Assembly (NCBI GenBank): GCA_030765525.1
Contig: JAVCCK010000007.1
Location: 62,001-126,000, forward strand
Reading direction: 5' to 3'
DNA from: Candidatus Lernaella stagnicola
Lineage (GTDB): Bacteria > Lernaellota > Lernaellaia > Lernaellales > Lernaellaceae
DNA length: 64,000 bases
A program made the position numbers and the translations under genes. Positions 27,645 to 37,059 of this stretch are shown in pieces. Positions within the stretch are counted from its first letter, which is position 1. Each line of letters begins with the position of its first letter. The notes below the pieces were generated by a model. It saw nothing but the letters and a program-made list of their open reading frames with translations. It was not told the origin of the DNA and made no database searches.

Positions 27645-29414
27645 ATGAAAGGCGATGGTTTGCGCGAGCGGCTCAAAGACTCCTGGCCCTACCTCTTTGT
27701 CGTGGCGGCGACGCTGGTCGTCACGCGCGAATGGTGGAACACCGGGATGCTGGCCGGACACAGCGCGTACATGGATTTCTATCGCCAGATCGTTTTGGAC
27801 GCGGCGGTCCGCGAGGGCGATGTGTGGCCGCGTTTCGCCGAAGCCTTCTACGCCGGGCACGGCAGCCTGCTTTTTCATTTCTACGCACCGCTGACCTATT
27901 GGATCACCGAACTGTTCGTGCTGCTGGGGGCTGGTGTGCCCGTGGCCATCAAGCTGACCCACGGCTTGACGATCTTGCTCTCCGGGCTTTTCGCCGCGCT
28001 GCTGGCGCGGGAACTTTTCGGCCCCTGGGCGGCGGCCGCGGCGGGCACGTACTACGTGATGGCCCCCTACCACCTCACCGACGTGCTGGCGCGGCATGCT
28101 TTCGGCGAAGCGGTGGCCTTCGCCTGGCTGCCCTTGGCGCTGTGGGGAATCCTGGGCGCGGTGCGGGACCGCTCGCCCGGACGCATGGCGGCGGGCGCGA
28201 TCGGTTGCGCCTTCTTGCTGCTGACACACAACATCACGGCGATGATCACAGCTCCGCTGCTGGCCGCATGGTGGATATTCTTGACCATCCGGCATCGCGG
28301 CGAGGGCTACGTCGGCCCGCTGTACGGCGCGCTCGCCGGGCTGTGGGGATTGCTGCTGGCCGCGTTCTTCTGGCTGCCGGCGATTGCCGAAACCGGCTTC
28401 GTGCAATCCAAGCGCAGCTTGACGCAGGGCTACTTCGTCTATTGGGATCATTTCGTTTATCTCAAGCAATTCTTCTCGTTGACCTGGGGACACGGTGGGT
28501 CGCGGGCCGGGTTGGACGACACCATGTCCTTCCAACTGGGTTTGGCTCACTGGGTGGGCTTAGCGGCGTCGATTTGGGTGCTCGTCTGGTCCCAAAAGTG
28601 GCGCGGCACGCTCTTTTTCTGGTGGGGCGCGCTGCTTGCGTCATTAGCAATGTGCCACGCGGTATCGGAGCCGATGTGGCGACTGATCCCGTTACTCGCC
28701 TTCGTGCAGTTCCCTTGGCGTTTTCTGTTGCCCGCGGCGCTGGCAGCCTCGCTCGTGGCGGCGCCGGTGGCGCAGTGGCTGGCCGAGCACGTGAAACAAG
28801 GCGTCGGATTGGGGCTCGCACTCTGTTTTATTGCGTTGCCGCTGGTGACGTACTTCCCGTACACCTACGCTAAGCACCTCTTGTATAACCGCGAGCAGCA
28901 GCGATTTCGCGGCTATCGCCAAGCGGCATATGACCAACGCGTCAAGAAGAAACAATTCGCACGCCCGGCGGATGAATTCGGCATCGAGCACATCAGAAAC
29001 ACGCGGATCAACGCCACCGCGCGCGACGATTTCCTGCCCGCCGGCGTGAAACTATTGCCGCGCCGCCCGGCGGCGAATCGGATTACCGCACCGCGGGGCA
29101 CGGTCACCGACATCGAACGTGTCGGGCCGCGTCGCTATCGGGCGCAGGTCACGATGAGGGAAACGGGCGACCTGCAATTGCACCGTTTCTGGTACCCCGG
29201 CTGGCGAGCGCGGGTCAACGGAGTCGACCTGACAACAGCGGCCGGAGATCGGGACGGACTCGTCAACGTGACATTGCCAGCGGGGGACTTCGACGTCGAA
29301 TTTTGGTTCGGAAGCACGAAGCTGCGGGCGGCGGCTTGGCTGGTCTCGGCCCTCGGCCTGCTGGGCTTGGCGATCACGATTATCATGGCGCGGATGCGAC
29401 GAAAGGAAACATAG
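27645..29414 (+). CDS. PTPS-related / YfhO-like polytopic membrane protein
   Basis: A 589-residue membrane protein with about ten hydrophobic helices and a soluble C-terminal beta-rich domain (about residues 480-565). Its N-terminal loop HSAYMDFYRQIVLDAAVREGDVWPRF and FHFYAPLTYWITELF resemble the so-called 6-pyruvoyl-tetrahydropterin-synthase-related membrane proteins and YfhO-type GT-C proteins. These probably handle lipid-linked sugars; the family name does not imply pterin chemistry. No strong ribosome binding site precedes the ATG. The broken lipoprotein gene follows after 4 bases. Confidence 0.7.
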   Translation: MKGDGLRERLKDSWPYLFVVAATLVVTREWWNTGMLAGHSAYMDFYRQIVLDAAVREGDVWPRFAEAFYAGHGSLLFHFYAPLTYWITELFVLLGAGVPVAIKLTHGLTILLSGLFAALLARELFGPWAAAAAGTYYVMAPYHLTDVLARHAFGEAVAFAWLPLALWGILGAVRDRSPGRMAAGAIGCAFLLLTHNITAMITAPLLAAWWIFLTIRHRGEGYVGPLYGALAGLWGLLLAAFFWLPAIAETGFVQSKRSLTQGYFVYWDHFVYLKQFFSLTWGHGGSRAGLDDTMSFQLGLAHWVGLAASIWVLVWSQKWRGTLFFWWGALLASLAMCHAVSEPMWRLIPLLAFVQFPWRFLLPAALAASLVAAPVAQWLAEHVKQGVGLGLALCFIALPLVTYFPYTYAKHLLYNREQQRFRGYRQAAYDQRVKKKQFARPADEFGIEHIRNTRINATARDDFLPAGVKLLPRRPAANRITAPRGTVTDIERVGPRRYRAQVTMRETGDLQLHRFWYPGWRARVNGVDLTTAAGDRDGLVNVTLPAGDFDVEFWFGSTKLRAAAWLVSALGLLGLAITIIMARMRRKET

Positions 29415-29418
29415 TTTG

Positions 29419-29664
29419 ATGCGAAAAAGCGTTTGGTTGGTGTTCCTCGCGTTGGCCGCGGTCGGTTGCCTGAAAGCCGTGGATTACGATCGCATCACGG
29501 AAAAGAACGGGATCGACTTGCCGCGCGACCACTACGCGCACGACGATTTTCGCTCGGAGTGGTGGTACTAATCCGGGCATCTGTTCGCGGAGGACGGCGG
29601 CCATTACGGATTCGAACTCGTGTTCTTCAAGCGCCTCACGCCGGATGAAAACGAAGGGTCTTGA
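29419..29664 (+). pseudogene. Truncated AttH/CrtC-like lipocalin lipoprotein gene
   Basis: The frame opens with a good ribosome binding site (GAAAGGA), an ATG and a lipoprotein signal with the Cys at residue 17. It then reads LPRDHYAHDDFRSEWWY, the conserved start of AttH/CrtC (hydroxyneurosporene-hydratase-like) lipocalin proteins. A TAA follows at 29569-29571. The same frame continues with SGHLFAEDGGHYGFELVFFKR, again family-like, and ends at 29664. The rest of the expected protein (roughly 300 residues) is missing, and the convergent GH38-like gene occupies the sequence from 29636. A premature stop plus truncation indicates a pseudogene. Confidence 0.75.
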
Positions 29665-32410
29665 TCTCGAAAGCGCGAAAACGCAGATCAATCACGCCTT
29701 TTTTCTTGAACCATCGTCCCGGCTCGTACGCTTTGACCGGCCGCCCGAGCAAGTCCGTAGCCTCTATCTTTCCGTGGGGACGATGCATCTTCAACTGGGC
29801 GTAGCAGTCCTTGCCGCCACGTTCCACAAGCCGCAAAACGATGGCGCCGTCGGCCTCGCGATACACCGCGCCCACCTGGATATTGTCCGGCGAGAGCGTC
29901 AGCGCGGCGGCTGCGCGGGGAATCTTTTCGGTCGCCACGGCTGCGTCCACCAACGTGTGGGCGACCAGTAGCGGCGTCGTGAAATCAAGACCGCGTCGGA
30001 AAACCAGCGCCGGGCCGGTTGGATTCTCGTGCGGGAAAAAACCGTAGCTAAACTCGGCCCGTTCGGGCAGCGGCACCGGCGTGTCGCGCAGCCAATGAAT
30101 GCGATCCAAGTGCGACGCCAGGTGCAGAAGCACGTGCTTGTCCGTGACTTCGAACGCGGCGCCGTCGCGGTTGAGTATGGTTAGTCCGTGACCCGGCGGA
30201 TCGATGTCCAAATAGTTGCCCGCCGGAGTTCGCCCGCCGTCGCACTCGCTTTGGCCGTAGGGAATCTCGGCGACGATGTGGCCCGCGCCTTTTAGTCGCG
30301 GCACGCGCACCGCCAGGCGACCTGGGCCGACCGCTCCCGTGATTCGCGCTTCGGCGCTCAGCGCTTTGCTGGTTTGCGACAGCGTGTAAAGGATCTCCGC
30401 TTCGCGGTCGCCCAACGAGCCCGCGAAACGCAGAACGCAACGCAGCGGCCCGCCTTCGACGACGGTCGCGCTTTGTACCTGAAAGTGTTGGGACGGCGTG
30501 ACGCCGGTTCCGAGCAAACTCAGCAGTCCCGCGTCGTTCAGCTTATAAACGCGCTTGCGATGACGATCGGTAATCGTCGCCACAGCGCCCGTGCTTGGAT
30601 CAAACTCCACGGTAAGCCAACCGTTTTCCAAGCAGTGCGTCTCGGCCCGCGCTACGGCCCGCGCCGGGGCGTCGGGCAGCGTTAACTGGGGTTGCGTCCA
30701 TACGACGCGATATCCCAGCGGCGGAACCGCAAGTCGAAACGCCACTGTGCCTCGCTTGAGTTCGCCGTCAGCGTACGTTTCGGTGTGCAGCACTTGCTTG
30801 GCCAGCCGATACTTGCCGTCGAAGAGGTCGGGCAATACGCCGTCTTCGGCCAGCAGTGCCACGGTGACGATTTGATCCCGCCAGAATGGCAGCGTGTTCA
30901 AGGCGATCACGGCTCCGGTCGCGGAATCCGGCGCCGAAACCGCACGGGCGCGGCGGGTCAACATCTCGTTTTGCACCATCGCGCAATGTTCGACGATGTT
31001 CCTTAGTCGATGCGTCAGGTCGGCGGCTACTTCCGTGGTGACGGCTCCGGAAACGACGCCGTAACGCTGAGCGTCGAGCAGTTGGTCCCAAGCGTCAGCC
31101 AGGAACTGCTGTGTGGAAGCGTCCAGCGACTCATCGAGAATCACCGGCAACCGCTCGAGGTCCGTAACGGCGGTCTCGGCTTGTCGCAACATTCGGCGCA
31201 AAGCGGGACGCGCCGCACCGAGATCCTCGGCGACGAAACTTCCGCGAACGACGGGTAAAGTCTTTTCGGGCAAACCGACAAAAAACCGGCCGGGCGACGT
31301 GGCACCGGAGATTTTGGGTAACGAACCCGAAACCGATGCCGCCGCTCCTAGGGGTTGGCCTTGGTCGGGATCAGTCGGGACCGGAGCCAGCGGCAGGGGG
31401 AAAGAGGCGTTTACGGGCGTCAAACGAGCGCAACGCAGGCGCGTGCCGTCGAGGCCTTCCCACGAAAAACGGGCCGGGGTGCCGTGCGGCGCGGCGCAGC
31501 CGATGGCTAAGGATTCGCAACCGGCTTTGCGTAAGACCTGCGGCAGCGTCGCCGGTGCGGCCGGGGCGGTGGGCAGCCAGGCAACGGGGGCGTGTCGTCC
31601 CAGCAATTCTGTCGCGAGGGTTTGCCAACGAGTGACCTGCCGGACGACGGATTCACCGCCGAGACCTGAGAAACCAGGCTCGGCCATGAACCCCATGACC
31701 ATCTCAACGCGCTGGGTTTCGATCATTTGTTTCAGCGTGGCAAACGCCGCGGGTTGATGGACCGCCAGCAATCGAACGGCGGCGATATCGGGCAGGGCGT
31801 AAACGCCGCGCGGGTCGGCTTCGAGGCTGCGTATGACTTCCAGCAGGTGGCCGATTTGCCAATCGCGGTGCTTCTCGGAAGTGAGCAAACAGAGAGCGTC
31901 ATTATACGCGAAGGGAACAATCGCCGCGACGTCTTCCTGAGTGGAATCCGGGTCAAGCGCGATATGGCCGCGGTCGCCTTCCATGAAGACCGGCACCTGC
32001 GGCAGGGGCAGGGTCGCGGTCGTACCGACGAGCGTCAGCGCGAGAAAATGACGGCCGTTGCCCAGGCGCTTGCCGGCGACCGTCACCGTGATCGGCGCGG
32101 CGAAATTCAGGTGCCCCGCAGCGGTCTTGTTGCCGCCCAACGCGACGCGCGAGCCGTCGACGCGGCGACCGTCCAAGACGATTTCGACGTTCAGCAGGTT
32201 TTGTGGCAACCACGGATTACGAATCGTGAAGCGAAAGCCGTCGTCAGCGTTTTCCAAATTCGCTTCGGCAAAAAGCTGGTGAAGAAAACGCCGTAGCGGC
32301 GAGGTGTAACGGCGACTCAAACGGGCCGTATCCGGTCCGGCCGCAAGGCGTCGCAACCCCGGCAGCGAGGCGGTGAAAGCGTGTAGACGACCGACGTGTG
32401 TTGCGTTCAT
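29636..32410 (-). CDS. GH38-like protein with degenerate active site
   Basis: A 924-residue protein with the layout of family 38 alpha-mannosidases: an N-terminal beta domain, a partial alpha/beta catalytic barrel, the three-helix region and long C-terminal beta domains (ending ...FRAFEIKTLRFHPA). The equivalent of the nucleophile segment (VEPDxxxxxGESLVRQ in the family) reads AEPGFSGLGGESVVRQ near residue 247, so the Asp is Gly. The PDxFG segment reads PTAPA near residue 278. The usual HxD metal motif near the N-terminus is not visible. It is thus likely catalytically inactive or strongly diverged. It starts 3 bases after the lipocalin-like gene. Confidence 0.72.
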   Translation of the reverse strand: MNATHVGRLHAFTASLPGLRRLAAGPDTARLSRRYTSPLRRFLHQLFAEANLENADDGFRFTIRNPWLPQNLLNVEIVLDGRRVDGSRVALGGNKTAAGHLNFAAPITVTVAGKRLGNGRHFLALTLVGTTATLPLPQVPVFMEGDRGHIALDPDSTQEDVAAIVPFAYNDALCLLTSEKHRDWQIGHLLEVIRSLEADPRGVYALPDIAAVRLLAVHQPAAFATLKQMIETQRVEMVMGFMAEPGFSGLGGESVVRQVTRWQTLATELLGRHAPVAWLPTAPAAPATLPQVLRKAGCESLAIGCAAPHGTPARFSWEGLDGTRLRCARLTPVNASFPLPLAPVPTDPDQGQPLGAAASVSGSLPKISGATSPGRFFVGLPEKTLPVVRGSFVAEDLGAARPALRRMLRQAETAVTDLERLPVILDESLDASTQQFLADAWDQLLDAQRYGVVSGAVTTEVAADLTHRLRNIVEHCAMVQNEMLTRRARAVSAPDSATGAVIALNTLPFWRDQIVTVALLAEDGVLPDLFDGKYRLAKQVLHTETYADGELKRGTVAFRLAVPPLGYRVVWTQPQLTLPDAPARAVARAETHCLENGWLTVEFDPSTGAVATITDRHRKRVYKLNDAGLLSLLGTGVTPSQHFQVQSATVVEGGPLRCVLRFAGSLGDREAEILYTLSQTSKALSAEARITGAVGPGRLAVRVPRLKGAGHIVAEIPYGQSECDGGRTPAGNYLDIDPPGHGLTILNRDGAAFEVTDKHVLLHLASHLDRIHWLRDTPVPLPERAEFSYGFFPHENPTGPALVFRRGLDFTTPLLVAHTLVDAAVATEKIPRAAAALTLSPDNIQVGAVYREADGAIVLRLVERGGKDCYAQLKMHRPHGKIEATDLLGRPVKAYEPGRWFKKKGVIDLRFRAFEIKTLRFHPA

Positions 32411-32412
32411 TG

Positions 32413-33513
32413 TTACCGCAGGTGGATGACCTCGGCGACGCCGGGGGCAGTAAACGTGTCCCGGCTGCCGTCCGGCAGTGTAACCTCGGCTTGCACTTCA
32501 ACCACGAAGCGCAAGATGTACGACTTACTGAAAAGCGCCGCGACTTTGCGCTCGATCAAGCTTAGCTGGGAAAGCAGGTCGATGGCGTGCATCTGCTTTT
32601 TGATGCTGAAATGGCCGTCCATTTTGACCTTGCCGGGTCGGTCGATGGCGAAGTCGTAGCGCGTACCGTAGGACAGACCGAACTTCGCGTCCTTTTTGAT
32701 GCCGCTGGGCGTCAACGTATAACGACTGCCGCCGTAAAGGATCTTGCCGTCCTTGCCCAGAATCGTCAGCGCCACGCGTTTGGCGCCCCATTTCCCCGGC
32801 GTCGTAAATTCCAGAATGTCGAAGGTGTACTTGTCGTCGAAACAGCGCAGCGTATGCCACGCCTTCGAGTAGTGATGGGGCAGCATCGTAACAATGCCGT
32901 GGTCGCTGTATCCGCGCCCCGTAACCTGGCGCGTACCCTTTGGCGTACGAAGCGTGCCGCTGATTTTGGCGCGCGGTATAGTGGTGTAAACCGAGTAGTA
33001 ATCGTCGACGTCGCCGTACACGACGCGGCCGCTGTTTACCGCGAAGCCGGGTAGTTCGGCCTTGTAGGCGAGGTCCGCACCGAGCTTGTCGGTGTTGACT
33101 TTGACGTTGAAATTGGGATGCGAGCCCCACACCCGGTTTTTGCCGACCGTCACGTCGAGACGGTCTTTGGCCGTCGTTACCGAGCCGCGATGGAACGGCA
33201 CGCGGTCCAGGTAGGTGTTGCCGTCGGGTTCCCAGAGCGTGAAGTCCACCGTGCCCTTGTTGTCTCCGGGACCGATGTTGCTGATCATGAAATTGGCGAA
33301 TGAGTAGGCGCCGTCGTCGTAGGCGGCCATCCAAAACCAGCCTTCGCCGTATGATTCGCGGTCGATGGGGTGCTGGCCGTTAATGGAATCGGGCAGGCCG
33401 ACATAAAAATTAGGCAGACCTTCGATCTTCGGCCAAATTTGGAGGTCGGCGGCCAGAGCGAGCGAAGCACAGAGCGCCAAAATCACGAGAAGCAGTCCGA
33501 GTCTCAGTCGCAT
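32413..33513 (-). CDS. Secreted lipocalin-like protein (Svf1/AttH-like)
   Basis: A 366-residue protein with a signal peptide (LGLLLVILALCASLALA) and a beta-rich body. SFANFMISNIGPGDNKGTVDFTL, the segment GRGYSDHG and the two-domain arrangement resemble Svf1-like/AttH-type double lipocalins that bind hydrophobic ligands. The ATG at 33513 follows GAGAGAGG; a TTG two codons earlier is possible. It lies between carD (55 bases upstream) and the GH38-like gene (2 bases between coding regions). Ligand and location beyond export are unknown. Confidence 0.6.
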   Translation of the reverse strand: MRLRLGLLLVILALCASLALAADLQIWPKIEGLPNFYVGLPDSINGQHPIDRESYGEGWFWMAAYDDGAYSFANFMISNIGPGDNKGTVDFTLWEPDGNTYLDRVPFHRGSVTTAKDRLDVTVGKNRVWGSHPNFNVKVNTDKLGADLAYKAELPGFAVNSGRVVYGDVDDYYSVYTTIPRAKISGTLRTPKGTRQVTGRGYSDHGIVTMLPHHYSKAWHTLRCFDDKYTFDILEFTTPGKWGAKRVALTILGKDGKILYGGSRYTLTPSGIKKDAKFGLSYGTRYDFAIDRPGKVKMDGHFSIKKQMHAIDLLSQLSLIERKVAALFSKSYILRFVVEVQAEVTLPDGSRDTFTAPGVAEVIHLR

Positions 33514-33568
33514 GCCCAAACCTCTCTCTAAAATTTCATCTCAACAGCATACGAAACGAAGGCGCGCA

Positions 33569-34048
33569 TCAATTGTAGAGGGCCTCGATCTTGGACACGA
33601 CACGTTCGGCTTTTTGATTGGTCGAGGCGGCAACTTCGCCGACCAGAAGCGAGCGCGCTTGCTCGAGCATCTTGCGCTCACCGTAGGACAGGTCCTTGCC
33701 CTTGCTTAGCACGTACAGGTCGCGAAGCACCGTTGCCAATTGTTTCAGAGAACCGGTTTTTATCTTGTCGGTATAGTCCCGTTGGCGGCGGTTCCAAGTC
33801 TGGTTGTCGATCTTCACTTTCGTGTTTCGCAATATCTTCCAGATCTCTTGGATTTCCTTCTTGCCGGCCACATGCCGTAGACCCACCTTCTCGGCGTTGT
33901 CCGTCGGCACCATGATGATGTAATCGTTTTCGAGAATGCGGAGCATAAAGAAAGTGTAGACGACGTCACCGATCGCCTTTTTTTCAATGCCCTCTATGAT
34001 TCCAACCCCGTGGGCCGGATAAACCGCTGTATCACCTACTTTGAACAT
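33569..34048 (-). CDS. carD: CarD-family transcriptional regulator
   Basis: A 159-residue protein that begins MFKVGDTAVYPAHGVGIIEGIE, the CarD/TRCF RNA-polymerase-interaction domain that binds the beta subunit. A helical C-terminal domain (about residues 75-159, with DLSYGERKMLEQARSLLVGE) follows, as in CarD proteins that stabilise the open promoter complex. I chose the ATG at 34048 because AGGAG lies just upstream; the longer reading from 34096 is unnecessary. A strong promoter lies immediately before it. Confidence 0.94.
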   Translation of the reverse strand: MFKVGDTAVYPAHGVGIIEGIEKKAIGDVVYTFFMLRILENDYIIMVPTDNAEKVGLRHVAGKKEIQEIWKILRNTKVKIDNQTWNRRQRDYTDKIKTGSLKQLATVLRDLYVLSKGKDLSYGERKMLEQARSLLVGEVAASTNQKAERVVSKIEALYN

Positions 34049-34074
34049 CCAATTATCTCCTGGTGAGACCTGGA

Positions 34075-34103
34075 AGTATACAAAAAACCGCCCCAACTAG
34101 CAA
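34075..34103 (-). promoter_or_regulatory. carD promoter
   Basis: Minus strand: TTGCTA (34103-34098), 17 bases, TATACT (34080-34075). The start codon is 27 bases downstream, with AGGAG between. This is one of the clearest sigma70-type promoters in the window. Confidence 0.65.
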
Positions 34104-34182
34104 CGCGCCGGGACGAATTGCCTGGGGCGCTGGTTTTTCCCTTACGAAAACGGCACTATTTTCAGACACGAAAGGAGCCCGG

Positions 34183-35862
34183 TTGTTGCATCAAACTTGG
34201 CGATGGGCGTTTCCGGTGATCTTGTTGCTTGCCACCACGCTGGCGGCGGCGGGCGGGTATTTGTGGCCGACGCGGGGAATTGCCGTCGAACTCACCAGCG
34301 TCATGTGCGACAAGCGTAACGATCACCCGCACGCCGGCATCGACTTGAGTTTGCACGGCCGCGTCGGCACCGTGCCGATTGTTGCGGTAGGCGACGGCGT
34401 GCTTATGCGCATTCGCGATAATCGCCACGGTTACGGCAAGGCGCTCTATGTGCGCATGCCCGACAAGCGGGTCGCCGTGTACGCCCACCTCGACCGCTTC
34501 AGCCCGCGCTTACAACAAATCGGCGAAGACCTGCGCCGCCGCCAGGGACTGCGTCGTCTGGATTACTACTTCGAAGAATGGGAACTCACGATTCCCATCG
34601 CCCGCGGTGAAGTGATCGCCTATGGCGGCAATACCGGCACCTCGACCGCGCACCTGCATTTCGAACTGCGTGACGACGACATCGTGAACTTGAATCCGCT
34701 GACCAACGGTTTTCCGGTCGAGGATCATCTCGCCCCGACGATCCGTGCGGCTTTGGTCGTGCCCGTGAGCCCCGATGCGCGCGTGGCGGGCGCGGCTCGC
34801 TCCCGGGTGGTTCCCATTCCGGCGGGAAACGCCGTCGCCAATCCGATACGGGTGAAAGGCCGCGTCGGCCTCGCGGTAGACGCTTTTGATCGCACTCGCT
34901 CCAAGGGGCGACGGTTCGCGCCGTATCGAATCGGCGTGGTCGTAGACGGCGAGCCGTTTTTCGAGACTCGCTACGAGCAGTGGAGTTGGTTTGAGAAGTC
35001 GCTGATATGGGCGCAATACGACGTGGGCGCGAAACAGCGTCTCTTCCACCGCGCCTACAATCCTTACCCGGTGGATATCCCGTTTTTCTCGGCGGCGGCC
35101 GCCGGCACCTTCGACCGATTGCCGCCGGGACCGCATAAGGTTGAGGTTGCGGTGGCCGACGCGGCGGGCAATTCGTCTTCTTTCACGTTGGCCATAGAGG
35201 TTGAAGCAGGCGATGTAACCAAGACCGCGGCGCGCGGCGAGGGCTCCCATGGGTTGTTCAACAACCGGCGCGTCGCTGTCGACGACGGCGCTTTCTACAT
35301 CGCGGGCGAAGAATTCAGCTTTTACGAGCCGGTTCGAATCAACGTGGTTCGGCGCGAGTCGCCGCTCGTGGGGTCGACGTGCTACACCGTCAGCGACCCC
35401 GGCACGGTGATGCGACGCGACCACCTCGTCGGCTTCCGGTTGCCGGAAACTGAGGCGGTGGGACCGCGGCCTGGGATCGTCCATTGGAAGCGGGATAAAG
35501 CGGAATGGCTCGAGCCGATCGACGACGGACCGCGCGGCTACGTGGCGGCCCGAACCAGCGAATTCGGCATATTCTGCCTTGCTGGGGACGGCAACGTGCC
35601 GGCGATCTCCAATGTTCGACGCGGCCGCGGGCGTGCGGTGGTGACGTTCTCGGCGAGCGACGATCTGTCGGGGCTAACGTGGCAGGCGGCGCAGGTTCTC
35701 ATTGACGGCAAGTCGGCGTTGGCTTACTACGAGCCGGGCCGGGGCGTCGGGGGAGCCGAAATCTACTGGGCGCTCAAGACCGGCGCGCATAAAGCCGAAA
35801 TCACGTTAACGGACCGGGCCGGAAACCAGGCGCGGCGAAGTTTTGGTTTCAACACACGATAG
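34183..35862 (+). CDS. Membrane-anchored M23 (LytM) family peptidase
   Basis: A 559-residue protein with an N-terminal hydrophobic anchor (FPVILLLATTLAAAGGYL). The M23 zinc site is present as H50-x3-D54 (HAGID) and H157-L-H159 (HLHFEL), so the peptidase is probably active or at least metal-binding. Long Ig-like beta domains follow. It should act on peptidoglycan cross-bridges in the periplasm. The start is a TTG at 34183 after AAAGGAG; no ATG fits as well, and the upstream reading overlaps carD. The repeat-protein gene begins 9 bases after its stop. Confidence 0.85.
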   Translation: MLHQTWRWAFPVILLLATTLAAAGGYLWPTRGIAVELTSVMCDKRNDHPHAGIDLSLHGRVGTVPIVAVGDGVLMRIRDNRHGYGKALYVRMPDKRVAVYAHLDRFSPRLQQIGEDLRRRQGLRRLDYYFEEWELTIPIARGEVIAYGGNTGTSTAHLHFELRDDDIVNLNPLTNGFPVEDHLAPTIRAALVVPVSPDARVAGAARSRVVPIPAGNAVANPIRVKGRVGLAVDAFDRTRSKGRRFAPYRIGVVVDGEPFFETRYEQWSWFEKSLIWAQYDVGAKQRLFHRAYNPYPVDIPFFSAAAAGTFDRLPPGPHKVEVAVADAAGNSSSFTLAIEVEAGDVTKTAARGEGSHGLFNNRRVAVDDGAFYIAGEEFSFYEPVRINVVRRESPLVGSTCYTVSDPGTVMRRDHLVGFRLPETEAVGPRPGIVHWKRDKAEWLEPIDDGPRGYVAARTSEFGIFCLAGDGNVPAISNVRRGRGRAVVTFSASDDLSGLTWQAAQVLIDGKSALAYYEPGRGVGGAEIYWALKTGAHKAEITLTDRAGNQARRSFGFNTR

Positions 35863-35871
35863 GCGACCTTG

Positions 35872-37059
35872 ATGGTGAAGTTTCAACGGTTGACTTGGGA
35901 CGAATTGACGCCCTCATTGCAGCGTCGGATTCCTCCCGATGTGCCGCCGGCCAAACGAATCGCCATGGCCAAGGGGCTCATTCCGCTGGGCACCAAGGAA
36001 CTGCTGATCGCCCTGTTTTTTCTTTCCGGCGACAAGGATAAGCGAGTGGCGAAAGAGGCGCAGAAAAGCCTCAAAGAGTTACCGGAAAGCCTCATTCTGA
36101 TCGGCATCAGCGGCGAAACGAACCCCAAGTTGCTTCACTTTATTGCCACCCGCGGCTTCGACAACAACCACATTTACGAACAGGTGGCGTTGCATCGAAA
36201 CGTCGCCGCCGCGACCTTGGCGTATCTTGCTGAAACCTCTCGCTTGGAACGCGTGCTGACGATCATTGCGGGCAATGAGCGGGCAATCTTACAGTCGCCG
36301 CCCATCCTTTTGGGTTTGGTAGTCAATCCGAGTACGCCGCGCAGCGTGATCGACCGTCTGACGCGTTTTTACGAAATCGAAAAAGGTCACGCTTTTGACG
36401 AGGATCTGACGCCGGAGCAGCGGGAGCGACTGGCCCAGCCTGCGGGCGTCGAACAGGCCGCGCCTCCCCCGGGGCCGGAAAAACTCGTGATCCCGGACGA
36501 CCGCATGCACCCGTGCGTGCGAATCGCGGATCTCGCCGGCGCGGAGTTCGATACCGATATGCTTTTCGCCGACGACCTCATGCAGGATGAAGAAGACGAC
36601 GACGAACCGGTCACGCCGGAGAACGCCGAAAAGCAGCAGAAGAAGACGAAGTCGATAATGTCGCGGCTCGCCAAATTAAACATGGTGGATAAATTGCTGC
36701 TCGCGATGAAGGGCAATCGGGAAGCCCGACGGATCCTGCTGCGCAATCCGAATAAGATCATCCAGGAAGCGGTGTTGCAGAATCCACGCATTACCATTCG
36801 GGAAGTGCTGGCGGCCGTGAAGGAAAAAACCACGCCGCAAAACGTGGTCGAACGAATCTGCAACAACCGTGAATGGACCCGCTACTACGAAGTGCAACTC
36901 CAACTGTGCTGCCACCCCAAAACGCCGATGCGTTTCGTTTTTCGGGCTCTGCAACGGTTGAATCCGCGCGATGTAGAACGCTTAGCGTTCAACCGCGGCG
37001 TCCCGGGCGCAACGCGGGCTCAGGCACTCAACATTCTCAGGCGAAGGAAACGGACATGA
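35872..37059 (+). CDS. HEAT-like repeat protein
   Basis: A 395-residue, mostly helical, soluble protein. Repeating segments such as RNPNKIIQEAVLQNPRIT and NPKLLHFIATRGFDNNHIYEQVALHRNV have the spacing of HEAT-like or leucine-rich-variant helical repeats. A low-complexity acidic insert with EEDDDEP lies at about residues 235-260. No enzyme motif was found, so it is probably a binding scaffold. It lies 9 bases after the M23 gene and its stop overlaps the next start (ATGA). Confidence 0.6.
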   Translation: MVKFQRLTWDELTPSLQRRIPPDVPPAKRIAMAKGLIPLGTKELLIALFFLSGDKDKRVAKEAQKSLKELPESLILIGISGETNPKLLHFIATRGFDNNHIYEQVALHRNVAAATLAYLAETSRLERVLTIIAGNERAILQSPPILLGLVVNPSTPRSVIDRLTRFYEIEKGHAFDEDLTPEQRERLAQPAGVEQAAPPPGPEKLVIPDDRMHPCVRIADLAGAEFDTDMLFADDLMQDEEDDDEPVTPENAEKQQKKTKSIMSRLAKLNMVDKLLLAMKGNREARRILLRNPNKIIQEAVLQNPRITIREVLAAVKEKTTPQNVVERICNNREWTRYYEVQLQLCCHPKTPMRFVFRALQRLNPRDVERLAFNRGVPGATRAQALNILRRRKRT

